Shown here: piece after piece, positions 12,166 through 23,239 of the stretch
Layout: the number at the start of each line of letters is the position of its first letter
Numbering within the stretch: the stretch's first letter is position 1
Source: Macrothele yani
Lineage: Eukaryota; Arthropoda; Arachnida; Araneae; Macrothelidae
Reading direction: 5' to 3'
Assembly (NCBI GenBank): GCA_039090855.1
Contig: CM076997.1
Coordinates: 161,478,709-161,542,708, forward strand
Length of the DNA: 64,000 nucleotides
Translations under genes and position numbers: made by a program
The notes under the pieces: model-generated
What the model was told of the DNA's origin: nothing
What the model saw: the letters and a program-made list of their open reading frames with translations, nothing else
Databases searched by the model: none

Positions 12166-12191
12166 CAGACGGACGGACGGACGGACGGACA
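12166..12191. repeat. (GGAC)n microsatellite ending the array
   Basis: Six near-perfect GGAC units close the right edge of the tandem array. Confidence 0.9.
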
Positions 12192-12483
12192 AACCGATAA
12201 CATATGCACGATCTTTTTTTACAAAAGACGTGCTAAAAAACTCTCCTTTCATGGAATAATTAAAACCACATGAAAGAATATGAATATACAAGGTATATCA
12301 TAAAGGTGTAGCCATTTCAAATAATCATAACAATTTTAATATAAATGACCTCAATACACAGCTTGTGTAAATTGACAGATCATGAAGTTTTATTGACATT
12401 CGACATGGATACCATTTGTCACCCGAACAATGTCTAATCAGTATTCCAGTTCTAACCATGTATAAAGAAGTAAATTTCTCGAT

Positions 12484-12605
12484 CATTTTTAGTCCACGCC
12501 GGGAATCGAACCCGAGTCCACTTATTCCGGAAGAAGGCGCTCTACCAACTGAGCTACGCAGACGTTCGTTGTCGCTGCTATCTGCCTTTATGTCGCGTGC
12601 GTCCT
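12484..12605 (-). mobile_element. tRNA-derived SINE (family D) head
   Basis: On the minus strand gctcagttggtagagc forms a perfect D arm, and ggttcgattccc is a B box in a pairing T arm. The acceptor and anticodon stems do not pair well. The sequence continues into a body, gttcgttgtcgctgctatc, related to the copies at 57150 and 57430. It is therefore a SINE head and not a working tRNA gene. Confidence 0.6.
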
Positions 12606-13439
12606 GATGGCAGGCAGACATTTATGTAAATGAGGGCTTCATGATCAATTCACCCCAACTGAATACCGGAGAATTTTCACTTTTCAGCATTTTGATTTCG
12701 TAAATCTTTGTAATTTCACAATAAGGCAGTGCGAAAAAACAAAATTTTTGATTCTCAAAAGCATTAGTGTTTAAAAATTCTTGTTGGTGGTCACTATGGT
12801 GCATCTTAAATCGTTTTTAATTTAGAGATTATCTACCGTATGCGCTTTTACCTCAATATTTCGAATTTTTAGCCAAAAATCGCAATTTTTAACTAGAGGC
12901 AAATACGTCTCACTTTCGCAGGTTTTTAATTTATAGATCTCAGGTAAGTAAAATAAGACTATAAAAATATTTCACCTTGTCACAGAAAACCCTTGGGTTC
13001 AGGGGCGTAATACTAATTGCGTTGGGAAACCAGTCAATTATTGTCACGTTCGGGGACTGTTTCAGATGGGCACATGCTGCATTCTTAGCATTGTACAGAT
13101 CCAATTTACGGATCATTTGATTGTAATAAGACGCAATGCGTTCTCGAAAACTCCCCATTCTTCCCCACCCGCTCCCCAGATTAAGCGCCGCTAAGCTGGG
13201 GGAGCTCTAAGCGCGTCATAGAAGTGACTAAACCTTCCTGTCTTGGATGTGACGGAGCAGCTACGAACTTTAGGAAGCATGTTGGTGTTACGCGACTTCT
13301 AGAAGAAAAAGAAGAGGAAGACCTCTTCATCGAATTGTGTGTCAGTTACACAGCTACGAACTACCACTGCGTGTTCTCGTGATATCCGTAGACAGGGAAA
13401 CATCCCGTCCTAAATCCATTCCATGTCCTGTCGGCAAAA

Positions 13440-14150
13440 TCATGATAGACTGTGTAACACCTGCCTGTGATCAAATTCAAAGCGATTCCGGCCAATATCC
13501 CAGACATTGATGCTAAACATCTCAGTGCAAATCAGAAATATATTCATGACATATGTAAAGCAGTATCATCTGAGGAATGCACAACCGACTTGGCGGAGAG
13601 GAGTCCCAGAACTCTGCATCATACCACTCAAAATCGGGAAAGCTTACGCTCCAATGTGGTTTACCATCAAATGATGACACATGCTGATCAATGCAACAGG
13701 GAACCTGTGGGAAACCTGCAACGCCATCAAGTACCTCGTCAAGACGAAAGCCACTGTCGTTCAGAAAGTCGAACAGAATAATGGATACTTTGCAAATCCA
13801 GAAAGCCTGCTAGTGTCCATGCTCTACGATGATCGCCCTGAAGTCCGTCAAGATGCTTCGCTGAAGATCCTTGCCACGAGGAAGAGCAAGTCCGACGGGA
13901 TCAGGATATTCTCACTCTCTAAACTCAATTTTAAGGCAGAGAGTTATGTCGATTTGATTGATTGGAATGCTGCAGTTATCACTGAACTCCAGTGACGATG
14001 GATATCTCAGACGAAGAACTACAAAAGATCTCAGAGCCTGCATCTCCCGTCCCTGATAATGAATTAAGGTACCTGCTATGCCATACACAGGCAGTTGAAC
14101 GAACTGTTCAGGAGGTGACGCAAGCTTCGAATAAAGCCTGTGCCCACTAG
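13440..14150 (+). pseudogene. broken ORF of an unnamed protein family carried by the long-TIR element
   Basis: Readable pieces are IKFKAIPANIPDIDAKHLS…YIHDICKAVSS (from 13467), then after a frame change GNLWETCNAIKYLV…QNNGYFANPESLLVSMLYDDRPEVR…IRIFSLSKLNFKAESYVDLIDW (13690-13980). A further shift gives DISDEELQKI…LLCHTQAVERTVQEVTQAS (14000-14150). I recall this set of blocks (a FKAIPxNxP start, a NGYFxxPE block and a final CHTQxVER block) from uncharacterised proteins found in many arthropod and other animal genomes, usually multicopy. The middle portion of the family is missing here, between about 13610 and 13680. Position between inverted repeats suggests a transposase or accessory protein. 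No catalytic residues can be named. Confidence 0.6.
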
Positions 14151-14566
14151 CTTGCGACGTGCACATAAGAGCAAGACTGCGGGACAGAGCAAAAATGTCT
14201 GCTTTGGAAACGAAGGCACACTTCGAACCATGGAAGCCAAAACGCCTAAAGTAGGTGGAAGTTACTCCATGCCCACATATGGTCGGATTGTTGGGCGGGC
14301 ATGGGAGGGACTTCATTGCGGCCGCCTACGTGTGGCATTTCTCGGTAGCGAAAAGCCGCAAATGAAATCGTTAGAATGCTAAGAATGCAGCATGTATCTG
14401 TCTAAAACAGTCCGAGAATCATTTGTAAATTGACTGGTTTCCAAACGAAATGAACGTTACGCCCCTGAACCCAGGGGTCTTTTATGACGAGATGAAACAT
14501 TTATATAGTCATATTTTACTTACCTTAAGTATATAAAGGAAAAACCAGCGAAACTGAAACTTATTT

Positions 14567-14771
14567 CATGAAAGAAATACGGGATTACGCCATATAATAC
14601 AAATTTTGAAGATGACAATCCGATTTTTGGCGTAAATGTGACAAGGATGGTAAGTCAGATTTTTCATCGTCCCGCTCCAGGACGTTGAAAATTTTCAAGT
14701 TTTCGGATATTATCTGACTTACCATCCTTGTCACATTTACGCCAAAAATCGGATTGTCATCTTCAAAATGT
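14567..14771. mobile_element. SINE (family B) inverted tail-to-tail dimer
   Basis: It is flanked by the 11-bp direct repeat gaaacttattt (14556-14566 and 14772-14782). Inside, 53-nt arms (about 14610-14662 and 14711-14764) are perfect inverted copies of the SINE-B 3' body (caatccgatttttggcg…). The left arm includes the 3' tail matching 56030-56105, reversed. The tRNA head is absent. It interrupts the right terminal repeat of the 12.7-15.0 kb transposon. Confidence 0.8.
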
Positions 14772-14992
14772 GAAACTTATTTGTTTCTAGTTAAACATTT
14801 CGATTTTTGGCTGCAAATTCGAACCTTTGATGTAAAAGCGCAGACGGAAGATAGTCTCCAAATCAAGAAGGATTTATGCTGTGGCATACTGACCACCAAC
14901 CACAATTTTTAAACACTAAGGCTTTTGAGAATCAAAAAAAAAATTTTTGTTCGACCGCTCTATTTCACACTAAACCGTTTTGACTGACTCTG

Positions 14993-16229
14993 TGATATTA
15001 GGTGGACCTTTATTAAATTTCAAGACCGAATGTAGTGAAATAACGTACGGAGATTAATTCATTTTCAGTAATGTATGATACTTTGAGAGCGGAGAAACGA
15101 AGTGGAAACCCCTGGTTATTATTTGTAAGACCTCAGTAATGTTAATTGCTCTATCAGCCAATAATAGCTGAGAAAGCTAACAATAAAAAATAGATGGCAG
15201 TAATTGAACTTCTGACGACAGAAGAAAAATTCCTTTTTTAAAGAGTCACGAGTGCATGGTAACAGTTAAATCGTCTCAATTTATGACGATATAAAACTAT
15301 CCTGGAGAATTTCATCTTCTTTTTGGCCGTTCTGCAGAGCACGATTTCTAACCGTTCTATAGAGCAGCCAGAGCACGATTTCTGACCGTTCTATAGAGCA
15401 GCCAGAGCAGTATGATTCATAGAAAGATTTAATGTAAAAAGTTAACAAACCTGGAAAAAAATGAGCAAGTGTAATAATTGATTTCCATTTTTTGGCGTTC
15501 TTGGAAAAACTGTGGCGTTACCCGTGTAATGCTGCCAGCATAGCAGCAAAGATGGAACCTTAATGTAGGTTGTGTTACGGACTCAGGTGCGGCTACAAGT
15601 GCAGATATTATCCTAATCTGTTGTATAGAAAATTCGCTGCTTTCTATTAAACAGGTAATCGAGATATGGTGTCGACACTTATTTTGTATCATCCTTGCTG
15701 TGATTAACAGCATGCAATGTGAAGCACACTACGCCAATAAGTAATCGTAACAACATGAGGAAGACAAAAGTCATCCGCATACTAGGCTTCGACGTTTTTG
15801 TCCGTTTGATTCTGGTAGAAATACGTTTTCAAATGTAAACGAACTATTCATGAAAACATTTTAAGTAATATAAAATTCTTAACTTGAGTGTGTATCAGGT
15901 ACTTTTTAGCTACTGCATAGGTTGTCGTATATGTACTTTCCGAAAACGCATCGTTAAACGTTCGGATACACACCTGTGGGGATATGCTGGAATTGAATTG
16001 ACGTAAACGTAACCCATATACGATGTATATTTTCAAGTTTCTTGATTAAAGCTTGTACATACCAGTCGTGTATGTTTCCATGCTTGGAAAATGAAATATA
16101 GAAGTATATTATTAATGGCCGCAAATTTCTCAGATTCTGTGTTATATCTTCTCACTATACCATGAGCAAACGACATTTTGGTAAGGTGGCGTAGTATTTT
16201 ATTGTTGTTTTTTTTTCATATGCGACTGG
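14993..16229. other. non-coding stretch with one short tandem duplication
   Basis: No gene is supported. At about 15327-15408 a 34-bp unit (gagcacgatttct…ctatagagcagcca) is present 2.4 times. Confidence 0.5.
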
Positions 16230-16392
16230 TTCTAAAAGACAAATACGAAATATTTTGGGTAACGCCTGTTTATGGGCAAACATGATAAGGATTTTCTCGA
16301 TTGTTTCATTTGTTTATTTACTAGAAAGACGAACGCGGACATTCGCTTCAAATAGTTTTCAAGCAAACCTGTGGAGGATTTTCTCGGAATAT

Positions 16393-16442
<50 letters not shown>

Positions 16443-16808
16443 GGTCGTTTATTGGAAAAAAATTACAAGAACTTTGCCATTTGTGTGTGTGCGAAGCACC
16501 TAGCGACAAGAACAAGAAAATAATTTGTCGAAAGTTTTAACATATGACAATTAGCTTCCATTTTGTTCGGTGTTTTCGAGGCAGACGAAAAAGAAAATTC
16601 TGTTAGGTCGCTTATTGGCAAACACGATATATTCTTTGTCGTTCGTATGTTTGTCAATTATCTAGAGACAAGAACAAAACAATACTTTTCCGATCGTTTA
16701 CAGTCGAACATGACAATGGTTTTTCACTTTTTCTATATTAGGTTTTCAGAGACAAAAACAGGAGAAAAACCCTCTGAATCATTTATGGGTAAACATAAAG
16801 AAGGGTTA

Positions 16809-16848
<40 letters not shown>

Positions 16849-17180
16849 GCTTGGGAGTTTAATAACACCGTAATCAACGCAGTGGGCTATAAACAGTATC
16901 CCGTCTCTAATTTAAGACCACTGGTTCCAGAAAAGGGAGAGTGCTAGTGCTGCAAGACAAACACATCACCCATCCTCATTTCGGTGTGCGCGCATATATG
17001 TGTGTTTTCTAGCGGAACGAACAGGAGAATAATTTTTGCTTTGTATATGAGTAAACATGGCAAATATTTTCTCATCTTCTTTTTGTAGAGGAACCGAACA
17101 GTCAAATCCCTTCACAAGCGTTCATAGGTAAACATGACTAAGATTTTTTCATTTTTCACTTTCTTTAGGATCAGTTTCTC
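16230..17180. repeat. diverged direct repeats with two (GT)n tracts
   Basis: Several degraded direct copies of a unit containing gttcataggtaaacatgac…gattttctc and agacaagaacaggag are seen at about 16260-16390, 16600-16700, 16730-16800, 17000-17090 and 17095-17170. (GT)n microsatellites lie at 16395-16438 and 16811-16847. A truncated minus-strand SINE-A (agtgggctataaacagtatc…) occupies about 16864-16985. Confidence 0.55.
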
Positions 17181-17466
17181 CACTACGCGACAGTACCTTG
17201 CTGTGAAAAAAGCTTTAACATTTTGTTCATATTTTACAATATTTTGCATGAAACTCTGTGATATGCAATTCTTTAAGCTTTGTTTATTATAAAGGATATT
17301 TCCAAAACACCACTCTATTTATTTTTTCACGTTTGAAATGAGCTGGTCTATGTTTTCGCTATCCTGTCTCTATTTTTTTCCAGTCCCCTTCCCCATGTAT
17401 GTTTTCATAGCTATAGCAAAGACAGCATTTCCAGTTACTCTCAGCCCCTTTCATCATCAGCTACGA

Positions 17467-17692
17467 TTGTTTTTATTGGAGGCTTAACGACCCTCGTGCG
17501 AAACTCAATGTGCTATAAACAGTCTTCCGTTCCAAATTTGGGGTCACTGGTTTCAGGGAATGGAGAGAGCCAGTGCCGTAAGACAAACGCAACAACCATG
17601 CGTCACCGGGATTTGAACCCGAACCCATCTCAGACGAATGGTCATAAGCCAGGCCTTGGACCACTGCACCACAGGGGCGGCTGCTACGACTT
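17467..17692 (-). mobile_element. tRNA-derived SINE (family A), complete
   Basis: On the minus strand the tRNA-like head has its A box near the 17692 end (gtggtccaaggcc) and a ggttcaaatcccgg B box near 17608. The body matches the plus-strand copy at 22935-23150. The 7-bp word gctacga at 17460-17466 and 17693-17699 is a likely target-site duplication. Confidence 0.75.
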
Positions 17693-18472
17693 TCCTCAGA
17701 ACTCTAGGGGAAACAATCACCTTGTACCCATTTGATGCATAACTGAATTTGGGCCGCACCTTTCTGTTTAAACGGGTGAGGCAGAAGTTTGGTTGAATAT
17801 CAGAACCAACAACTAAAAACATCCCTCGGAAATCTGAACGTTTGGTCATTTTGACTGAATATTACAAACTTTCGCTACTTGAACCTATGTCAAAAGAACT
17901 CAGTTCTGTCTTCTAATTATCCCAACAAAGGGAAATGAAACCAAATGTGCTGCTCTTAATTGCAGGTTCTGCCTAATGTCAACGAGCATTTATTTAAAAT
18001 AGGCTCCAAAAGTGCCGGTATTATTGCTTGACAAAAAACGACAAAATTGCATTTCCAGAATCACTAATGATGGAATTTTTAATGTAATTATCAGATAGTC
18101 GGTGAAGAGCGCTCAACAATAGAATCGATTAATGTAATTTTACTGTTTCTCTCATTTTCGGTTATACTGTCTTGAGCAATTCGTTATATTAAGTGGCAGG
18201 CAATATTAAATCGTCATATTTAGATATTAAGCAGCAAATTTCATTTAGGAAACAATTAAATGAGGACTCCTGAATTTATCTTTTAGGGTTACAAATACAT
18301 AGTTAAACAAGGAGCTATTAATGACAAACTGATTGATATCATTATCCATGGTCCCCGTATTTTCTAACTTCAGAAATAATAAAGCATTATAAAGTAATTC
18401 ACCGATGCTGTCACACGAACGATCATTCACAAACATAATTTTCAAATTGCAAGTCAAGAATAAAAGCCCTAT
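17693..18472. other. AT-rich stretch, nothing recognised
   Basis: No gene, RNA or repeat is supported here. Confidence 0.5.
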
Positions 18473-19102
18473 TTTCGATCATTTCCTGGTTTGTTTTTCG
18501 GTGTATTGTTTTCCTGATAACGAAAACAGCACTTATGTACACCAGATGTTTTCACTGACCCACCTACTTGCCTTGCAACTTCAGCATAAGAAAGACCCGA
18601 TCACGTAATAAAACAATCCTGATCCTTTGGGTGATCATTTAGCTCTTGACTTTGGTTCCATTGCTGTACTTATTATCTACACGTTATATTTAAAGAAAAA
18701 CTACAAATGTTCACACCTACTACAATTATGCTTCACTTACACTGCTAACAGTCTTTCTACAGAACAAATAGCAAAACTAACTTTCCTCAATTTCTCACAA
18801 GATGCATTGCAGCTACTGCCATTTGATTTGTCCCCAGAACAAGACTGTGATTGGCTAGTATGGTTTGCACTTACAATCTGCTTCTTTACTGAATTACCCT
18901 TGTATTTCTTTTTTTCTTTTTTCAAATAAAGTAAGCATAACTTTTTTGTAGTGCATATATTTGCATTCTGTGTTTTGTATTGAATTGAGTATTAAATTTT
19001 CTTTAAATTGGCATATTAACATTTGGAGCAAAATAACATTTTTGCTCCAAAGTTAAAAAACTTAAAAATTTCAGAAAGTGACCACAATTTTTGCCACCAG
19101 TG
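18473..19102 (-). mobile_element. 5' fragment of a Tc1-like element
   Basis: The plus-strand right end gcaaaaattgtggtcac-type repeat (read in reverse from 19102, next to TA at 19103-19104) looks like a Tc1 terminal repeat. On the minus strand near 18665-18473, PKDQDCFITRSGLSYAEVARQVGGSV…RYQENNTPKNKPG reads as the N-terminal helix-turn-helix and linker of a Tc1-like transposase. The homology then stops abruptly, so the catalytic part is missing. Confidence 0.5.
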
Positions 19103-19104
19103 TA

Positions 19105-19924
19105 TGTATAGAAATATTTCGATAAACAAATCAGAAAACTGCAGGATGACTGTCACTACCGAGTTGCAGAAAGATGGTTTGTGTACCGAAGTGCATTCCA
19201 TTTGTTTCATCTAATTTTGAATCAAAAATTCACAAAGGACCTCTACTCAGTCAAAACTGCTCTTTCTGTAAATATGAAAACATATGCATAAGATCGATAT
19301 CTCGTTTATAGGTCATTTAGCTAAATGGGAAATAATAAATTCACGATATCGATTCGCGCGTGAAAGGTCATCTATCTCTCCATGGGTGGAAGTTTAAATA
19401 CATCAGATCGTCCATGTATTCCAATGATTAATTTCGGAATACTGATGCTCAAATGTGTAAGTCCTACTCTCCATCTGGAAGATTCTGTCTACATACGGAA
19501 GTACGTACATTCGAGCGAATGTGATGACCCATCTGCCGACGATAAGAAAGAAGGACTTTTCTTATAATTCCCAGCAGTTGTACGAACGGTGTCAAAAGTA
19601 TATTTTATTGGGGGATGGGTTAGTTTAAAGTTCAATAAAGTAAGTTTTCTTAAGTATTACTTGTTCATTTTTTATCATGCATTCACCAAATTTTATTGTC
19701 ATGTTATGCATGCCTTAAAACATTATTAATAGTTTTTACATATGCATGCTTATACACTGTGGTCGATGTGAGGAAAGGAATATGTATATATTAAACATAT
19801 TAAATGAACGAGGAAGATATGATTCAAGAGATAGTGCTGATATAATCAGTATGAGATTCGTCTTCCCGTTTTAATGTATCTAAAGGGAAATATCCCTCAG
19901 AAGTAGATTGTGCTAAAAACGTAA
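19105..19924. other. non-coding stretch, nothing recognised
   Basis: AT-rich with short frames only. No repeat family was identified. Confidence 0.5.
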
Positions 19925-20200
19925 GCTGCCCCTAAGCTAGAATCACAAAATCCGCAAAGTCAGGAAGCTAGAATAAGAGGATCTGCAACATCAGGAAGCT
20001 AGGATCAGAAAATGTGCAACTCCAGGAAGCTAGGATCAGAAAATCTGCTCTGATCATAGCTTCCAGGAAACTAGAACCAGAAAATATGCAACTCCAGGAA
20101 GCTAGAATTTGAGAATCTGCAACTTCAGGAAGCTAGAATTTGAGAATCTGCAACTTCAGGAAGCTAGAATTTGAGAATCTGCAACTTCAGGAAGCTTTCT
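19925..20200. repeat. 31-bp minisatellite
   Basis: The unit ggaagctagaatttgagaat plus ctgcaacttca is repeated about eight times. The last three copies (20101-20193) are near identical at exactly 31 bp, and the left copies are more diverged. Confidence 0.9.
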
Positions 20201-20281
20201 CACTGAATTATCTATGGAATTTTGAAGGATTGATTTCTTTTTCCCCTTATAGATAATTTTATACCGTGAGATCCAATTATG

Positions 20282-20472
20282 AATTGCCCAGTGAATTTTG
20301 ATAAATCTTGTCAGATTCTTCCTTCTCTAGAAATGCTGCACCGGCATTGCATATTCAAAAGGCATGACATTTTCTTTTTTGTAAATCATTTGAGTATTTC
20401 CTCCTCTGTCTCATCATCAGTTACCTTCTGCGTTTCCAACTCTGCTAAATCTGCATTCGTGAGTTCAATGTA
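20282..20472 (-). pseudogene. possible pogo/Tigger transposase C-terminal fragment
   Basis: The minus strand reads IELTNADLAELETQKVTDDE…EEEILK-stop-FTKKKMSCLLN. Acidic tails with an LTxxDLxELE motif followed by FTxKxL are typical of the C-terminus of pogo/Tigger-like transposases. Short and broken; low certainty. The N-terminal pogo fragment at 21933 is on the other strand, so the two are not one simple copy. Confidence 0.3.
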
Positions 20473-20473
20473 A

Positions 20474-21932
20474 GAAGTAGGACGCTGAAATACTGATTGG
20501 GGTAATTCGCAAATTTAACAACCAGGAACAGGTACCTGCGAGGCGCAGTGAGAGAGACGAAACAACAAGGAGAAACAACTCGCTTGCTTTCGTATTGGAC
20601 AAACAAGTTGTTACTCGCCATCTAATAGGGCGTGGCTGACTATGAATATGCGGATTGGCTATGACTGACGCATTGACAATTTTGTGGCTAGTAGACAGGC
20701 GTCAAGTGGACAATTGAAGCTGATTGTCGCGCGACAGGACGTTTCCACAAAATTCTTGTGCGTTTGTTTCTTAACAATTTAACGTAAAGTCACATTTAAC
20801 AAAGTCGAGTCTACAGTAAGCAGGGAAACGTATGTAAAACATTGCGTAAAAAATGAACACATGTTTAGCTGTTTCTAAGAAATAAGAAACACAAGTGATG
20901 ATAATAGGCTGACTCTCCAACGTTTCATCAGCTTTCGGCTGAGCATTTGTGGTAATAAAGTGTGTGAAAAGTAAGTGGCATTATGCATGCATGCAACGAG
21001 TGTAGCTGTCGAACTTCGATAAACCTTCTCGCTATAAACCGCCACGTCCGCCTTCTTTTCACTACTCACGTGTTACACATTTTATTTTATTCGGCTAAAC
21101 GGGAATTTTTTCAATTAAATCTCTCCACCTCGCTGCCCGCCATGACCCAGGATATTCTATCGGCATTTTGGTATATCTCATAGCAGAATACCCGGTTGAA
21201 CCGCCTTTCAAGATATTCACTTGTGACGGACATTTCGAATCATCCACTTTTTCTTTTTAAGTGTGCCGCAAAGGCATGTCTTGGTCCTCCTTAAAGAAGC
21301 CTAGCGGAATGGCTGTGATAAACGCCCAGTTCCATGAAAAGGAAATGATGCCATTAGCGAACTGACGAAAATCAAGGACAGACTATGATTTATTGCATCT
21401 GACAGAAGTATGACATCTGGTGAGCGTGTACGGTTTAAAATTAAAGTTTACTAAACGGATAGGAACTAATTACTCTTCTCATACGATTATCTTTACGTAT
21501 TGACCGATAGTAGCTTCAATACTGTCTTTCATTTCCACAGAGGCTATACTACCACAAGAATTTACATTTACTATCTCACATGTCACATTTTGAATTGTAA
21601 AGCCTCTAGTTATCCAACGCATTCGGTAGTCACTCTTTCTCACAGGCAATGCTTGTTCTGCGGGTTTTTTCAGTTAATCAGGTATTGTTTATTTTAAATC
21701 ATCCTGAACTTGTAAAACATTGTTCGATGTTCGTGATAGAATTCTGGTATGAAAATTCAAAAATCGTAATCCTGGTATTAGTCGTCAGACATTAGGAAAT
21801 CATTTTTCCAACCTTTTTTTACAAGTCAATATGCAAAAGAGTATTACTAGGCATATTAATCGATAAGCGTAAATTAATAGGACCCAAAAAACAACTGATT
21901 TAGAAGTCGCAAACAAGAAGGTTTCGCCAAGC
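20474..21932. other. non-coding stretch, nothing recognised
   Basis: No gene or repeat family is supported. Confidence 0.45.
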
Positions 21933-22561
21933 GTGGAGTTATTACCAACGGAGTTACTCGATCCTGAAAAATCCAGAGAATTTGGGAAAGAATACGAAAT
22001 TCATTTACCCAACTGCAGTAATGGTTGGCTTCGAAGATTCAAAAATCGACACGTACTATCAACGAGAATACGACGTGGTGAAACAGTCGAAACCTTTGAA
22101 TATTCAGTGGAAGTAGCGAGAAAAGGAAATGTTAGAAATCATAATTGGCTGGAACTTAAATGACATGCATAACATGGATAAATCTAACTTTTTTTGGTAG
22201 GATGATACCCGATAAATTGGTCCCAAACAAAAATGAAAAGGTTCCAAAAACATGAAAAACAGAATAGCAACAGTTCGTTGTCTAAAGATACTGATAAACG
22301 AAGTATTGATGTTATAGCGAAATGTTAAAAAAAAAGTAGTTTTAAATATTTTCGTCATGAACATTATAGTTAATCACTGTGTTTTCAATCACTGCGTTCT
22401 CAGAATTACAGATCCGATACGTAAAAACGTATATTTGTTTTATTTCTTCATTATACTTGATTTTACTCCCTTTTTTCATATATACCTTGCTCAGCCGCCT
22501 TCCTCGCTTTCCACCAATTTAGCACGACGGAACAATACGGATGTTTAACTAGATTCGACTG
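21933..22561 (+). mobile_element. pogo/Tigger-like transposon relic
   Basis: KEYEIHLPNCSNGWLRRFKNRH (from about 21980) is the second half of a CENP-B/Tc5-type DNA-binding domain, including the diagnostic NGWLxRFKxRH. It is followed by a degraded DDE start, MDKSNFFW…IPDKLVPNKNEKVP (22165-22245), where intact members have a DETGL/F-type motif. Stops and frameshifts are present, and the rest of the catalytic domain is missing. The right end, cggatgtttaactagattcg…actg at 22538-22561 followed by TA, reads in reverse as a typical pogo/Tigger terminus (cagtcgaatctagttaaaca). The left end was not found. Confidence 0.6.
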
Positions 22562-22700
22562 TATACATGTTATGTACCTTATTTCAGAAACATTCACTCC
22601 ACAGTGACAACTGACGTTTTGCATATACGATATTTCATTTCTTTTGTGCATTTTTGTGTACGTCAGTTATATTAATTGAACATTTTTTTTTTAATTTTAG

Positions 22701-22853
22701 AAAAGGACAAATACACGGTTTTCCCTTCTGGGGAACTACACGTGCGAAACGTAGAATATTCCGACGCCAACAGTTTGTACAAGTGCCAAGTAAGAAACAT
22801 TCTTACCCGATTAACAAAGGAAAGTGCGCAAGGAGGAAGACTAGTCGTAATTG
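22701..22853 (+). CDS. internal exon of a Dscam-like immunoglobulin cell-adhesion gene
   Basis: A 153-bp exon sits between a polypyrimidine-AG acceptor (ttttttttaattttag, AG at 22699-22700) and a consensus donor (gtaagt at 22854-22859). Both boundaries are phase 1, so skipping or swapping keeps the frame. The peptide contains KYTVFPSGELHVRNVEYSD…YKCQVRN…LTKESAQGGRLVVI. This is the C-terminal half of an immunoglobulin domain, with the L-x-V-x-x-V…D…Y-x-C strands E-F pattern. The PSGELH…Y.C…LT…GRLVI series is characteristic of the second Ig domain of arthropod Dscam. Dscam proteins are neuronal and immune receptors at the cell surface, and arthropod Dscams use alternative exons. No neighbouring exon was recognised in the window, so introns are long or this is an isolated duplicate exon. 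No stop or frameshift inside. Confidence 0.8.
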
Positions 22854-22934
22854 GTAAGTATTTATTTCTTAAAATTATTAGCCAATATTCAATCAAAGAT
22901 TTATCATATAAAAAAGCTCGTTTAACTCCTGCAA

Positions 22935-23150
22935 GCCGCCACGATGGAGCAGTGGTCTAAGCTATGGCTTCTGATCATTAGCCCGAGATGGGTCTGGGTT
23001 CGAATCCCGGTGAGGCTTGGATGTTGTGTTTGTCTTACGGCTCTGGCTCTCTCTCCCTTCCCTGGAGTCAGTGGCCCTAAATTAGGAACGATAGACTATT
23101 GAGTTGCTCACGGTGGTCGTTTCCCCTCCAATAATAAAAAAAAAAAAAAT
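22935..23150 (+). mobile_element. tRNA-derived SINE (family A), complete
   Basis: tRNA-like head with A box (tggagcagtggtc, about 22944) and B box (ggttcgaatcccgg, about 22998). The body runs through gtttgtcttacggctctgg and ggtggtcgtttcccctcca to a poly-A tail at 23137-23149. The likely target-site duplication is ctcctgcaa / ctcctgtaa. It lies about 80 bp downstream of the Dscam-like exon, in the presumed intron. Confidence 0.85.
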
Positions 23151-23239
23151 CTCCTGTAAACTTTACCTGCTACTCCTTTCATTTCATTGAAATTAGTTGT
23201 ATGTTATGAATCGGTTTTTAATTATCTGTTTCTTCTTGA

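Larger units (their letters stand above)
12717..14992 (+). mobile_element. DNA transposon with ~380-bp terminal inverted repeats
   Basis: The left arm (about 12717-13100) and the right arm (about 14375-14992) are inverted copies. Matching landmarks include gattctcaaaagc, gtgtttaaaaatt, ttggtggtca, gcgcttttac, gccaaaaatcg, ttactt with the adjacent ggttcaggggcgtaa word, and a tgcattcttagcatt word at the inner edge. The right arm is longer only because a 205-bp SINE dimer (14567-14771) sits in it. The interior holds the broken ORF at 13440-14150. The outer ends are blurred, so the target-site duplication could not be read and the superfamily is not assigned. Confidence 0.75.

Noticed and set aside
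12484..12562. Functional tRNA gene on the minus strand
   Set aside because: Good D arm and B box, but acceptor and anticodon stems fail to pair, and related SINE copies exist at 57 kb.
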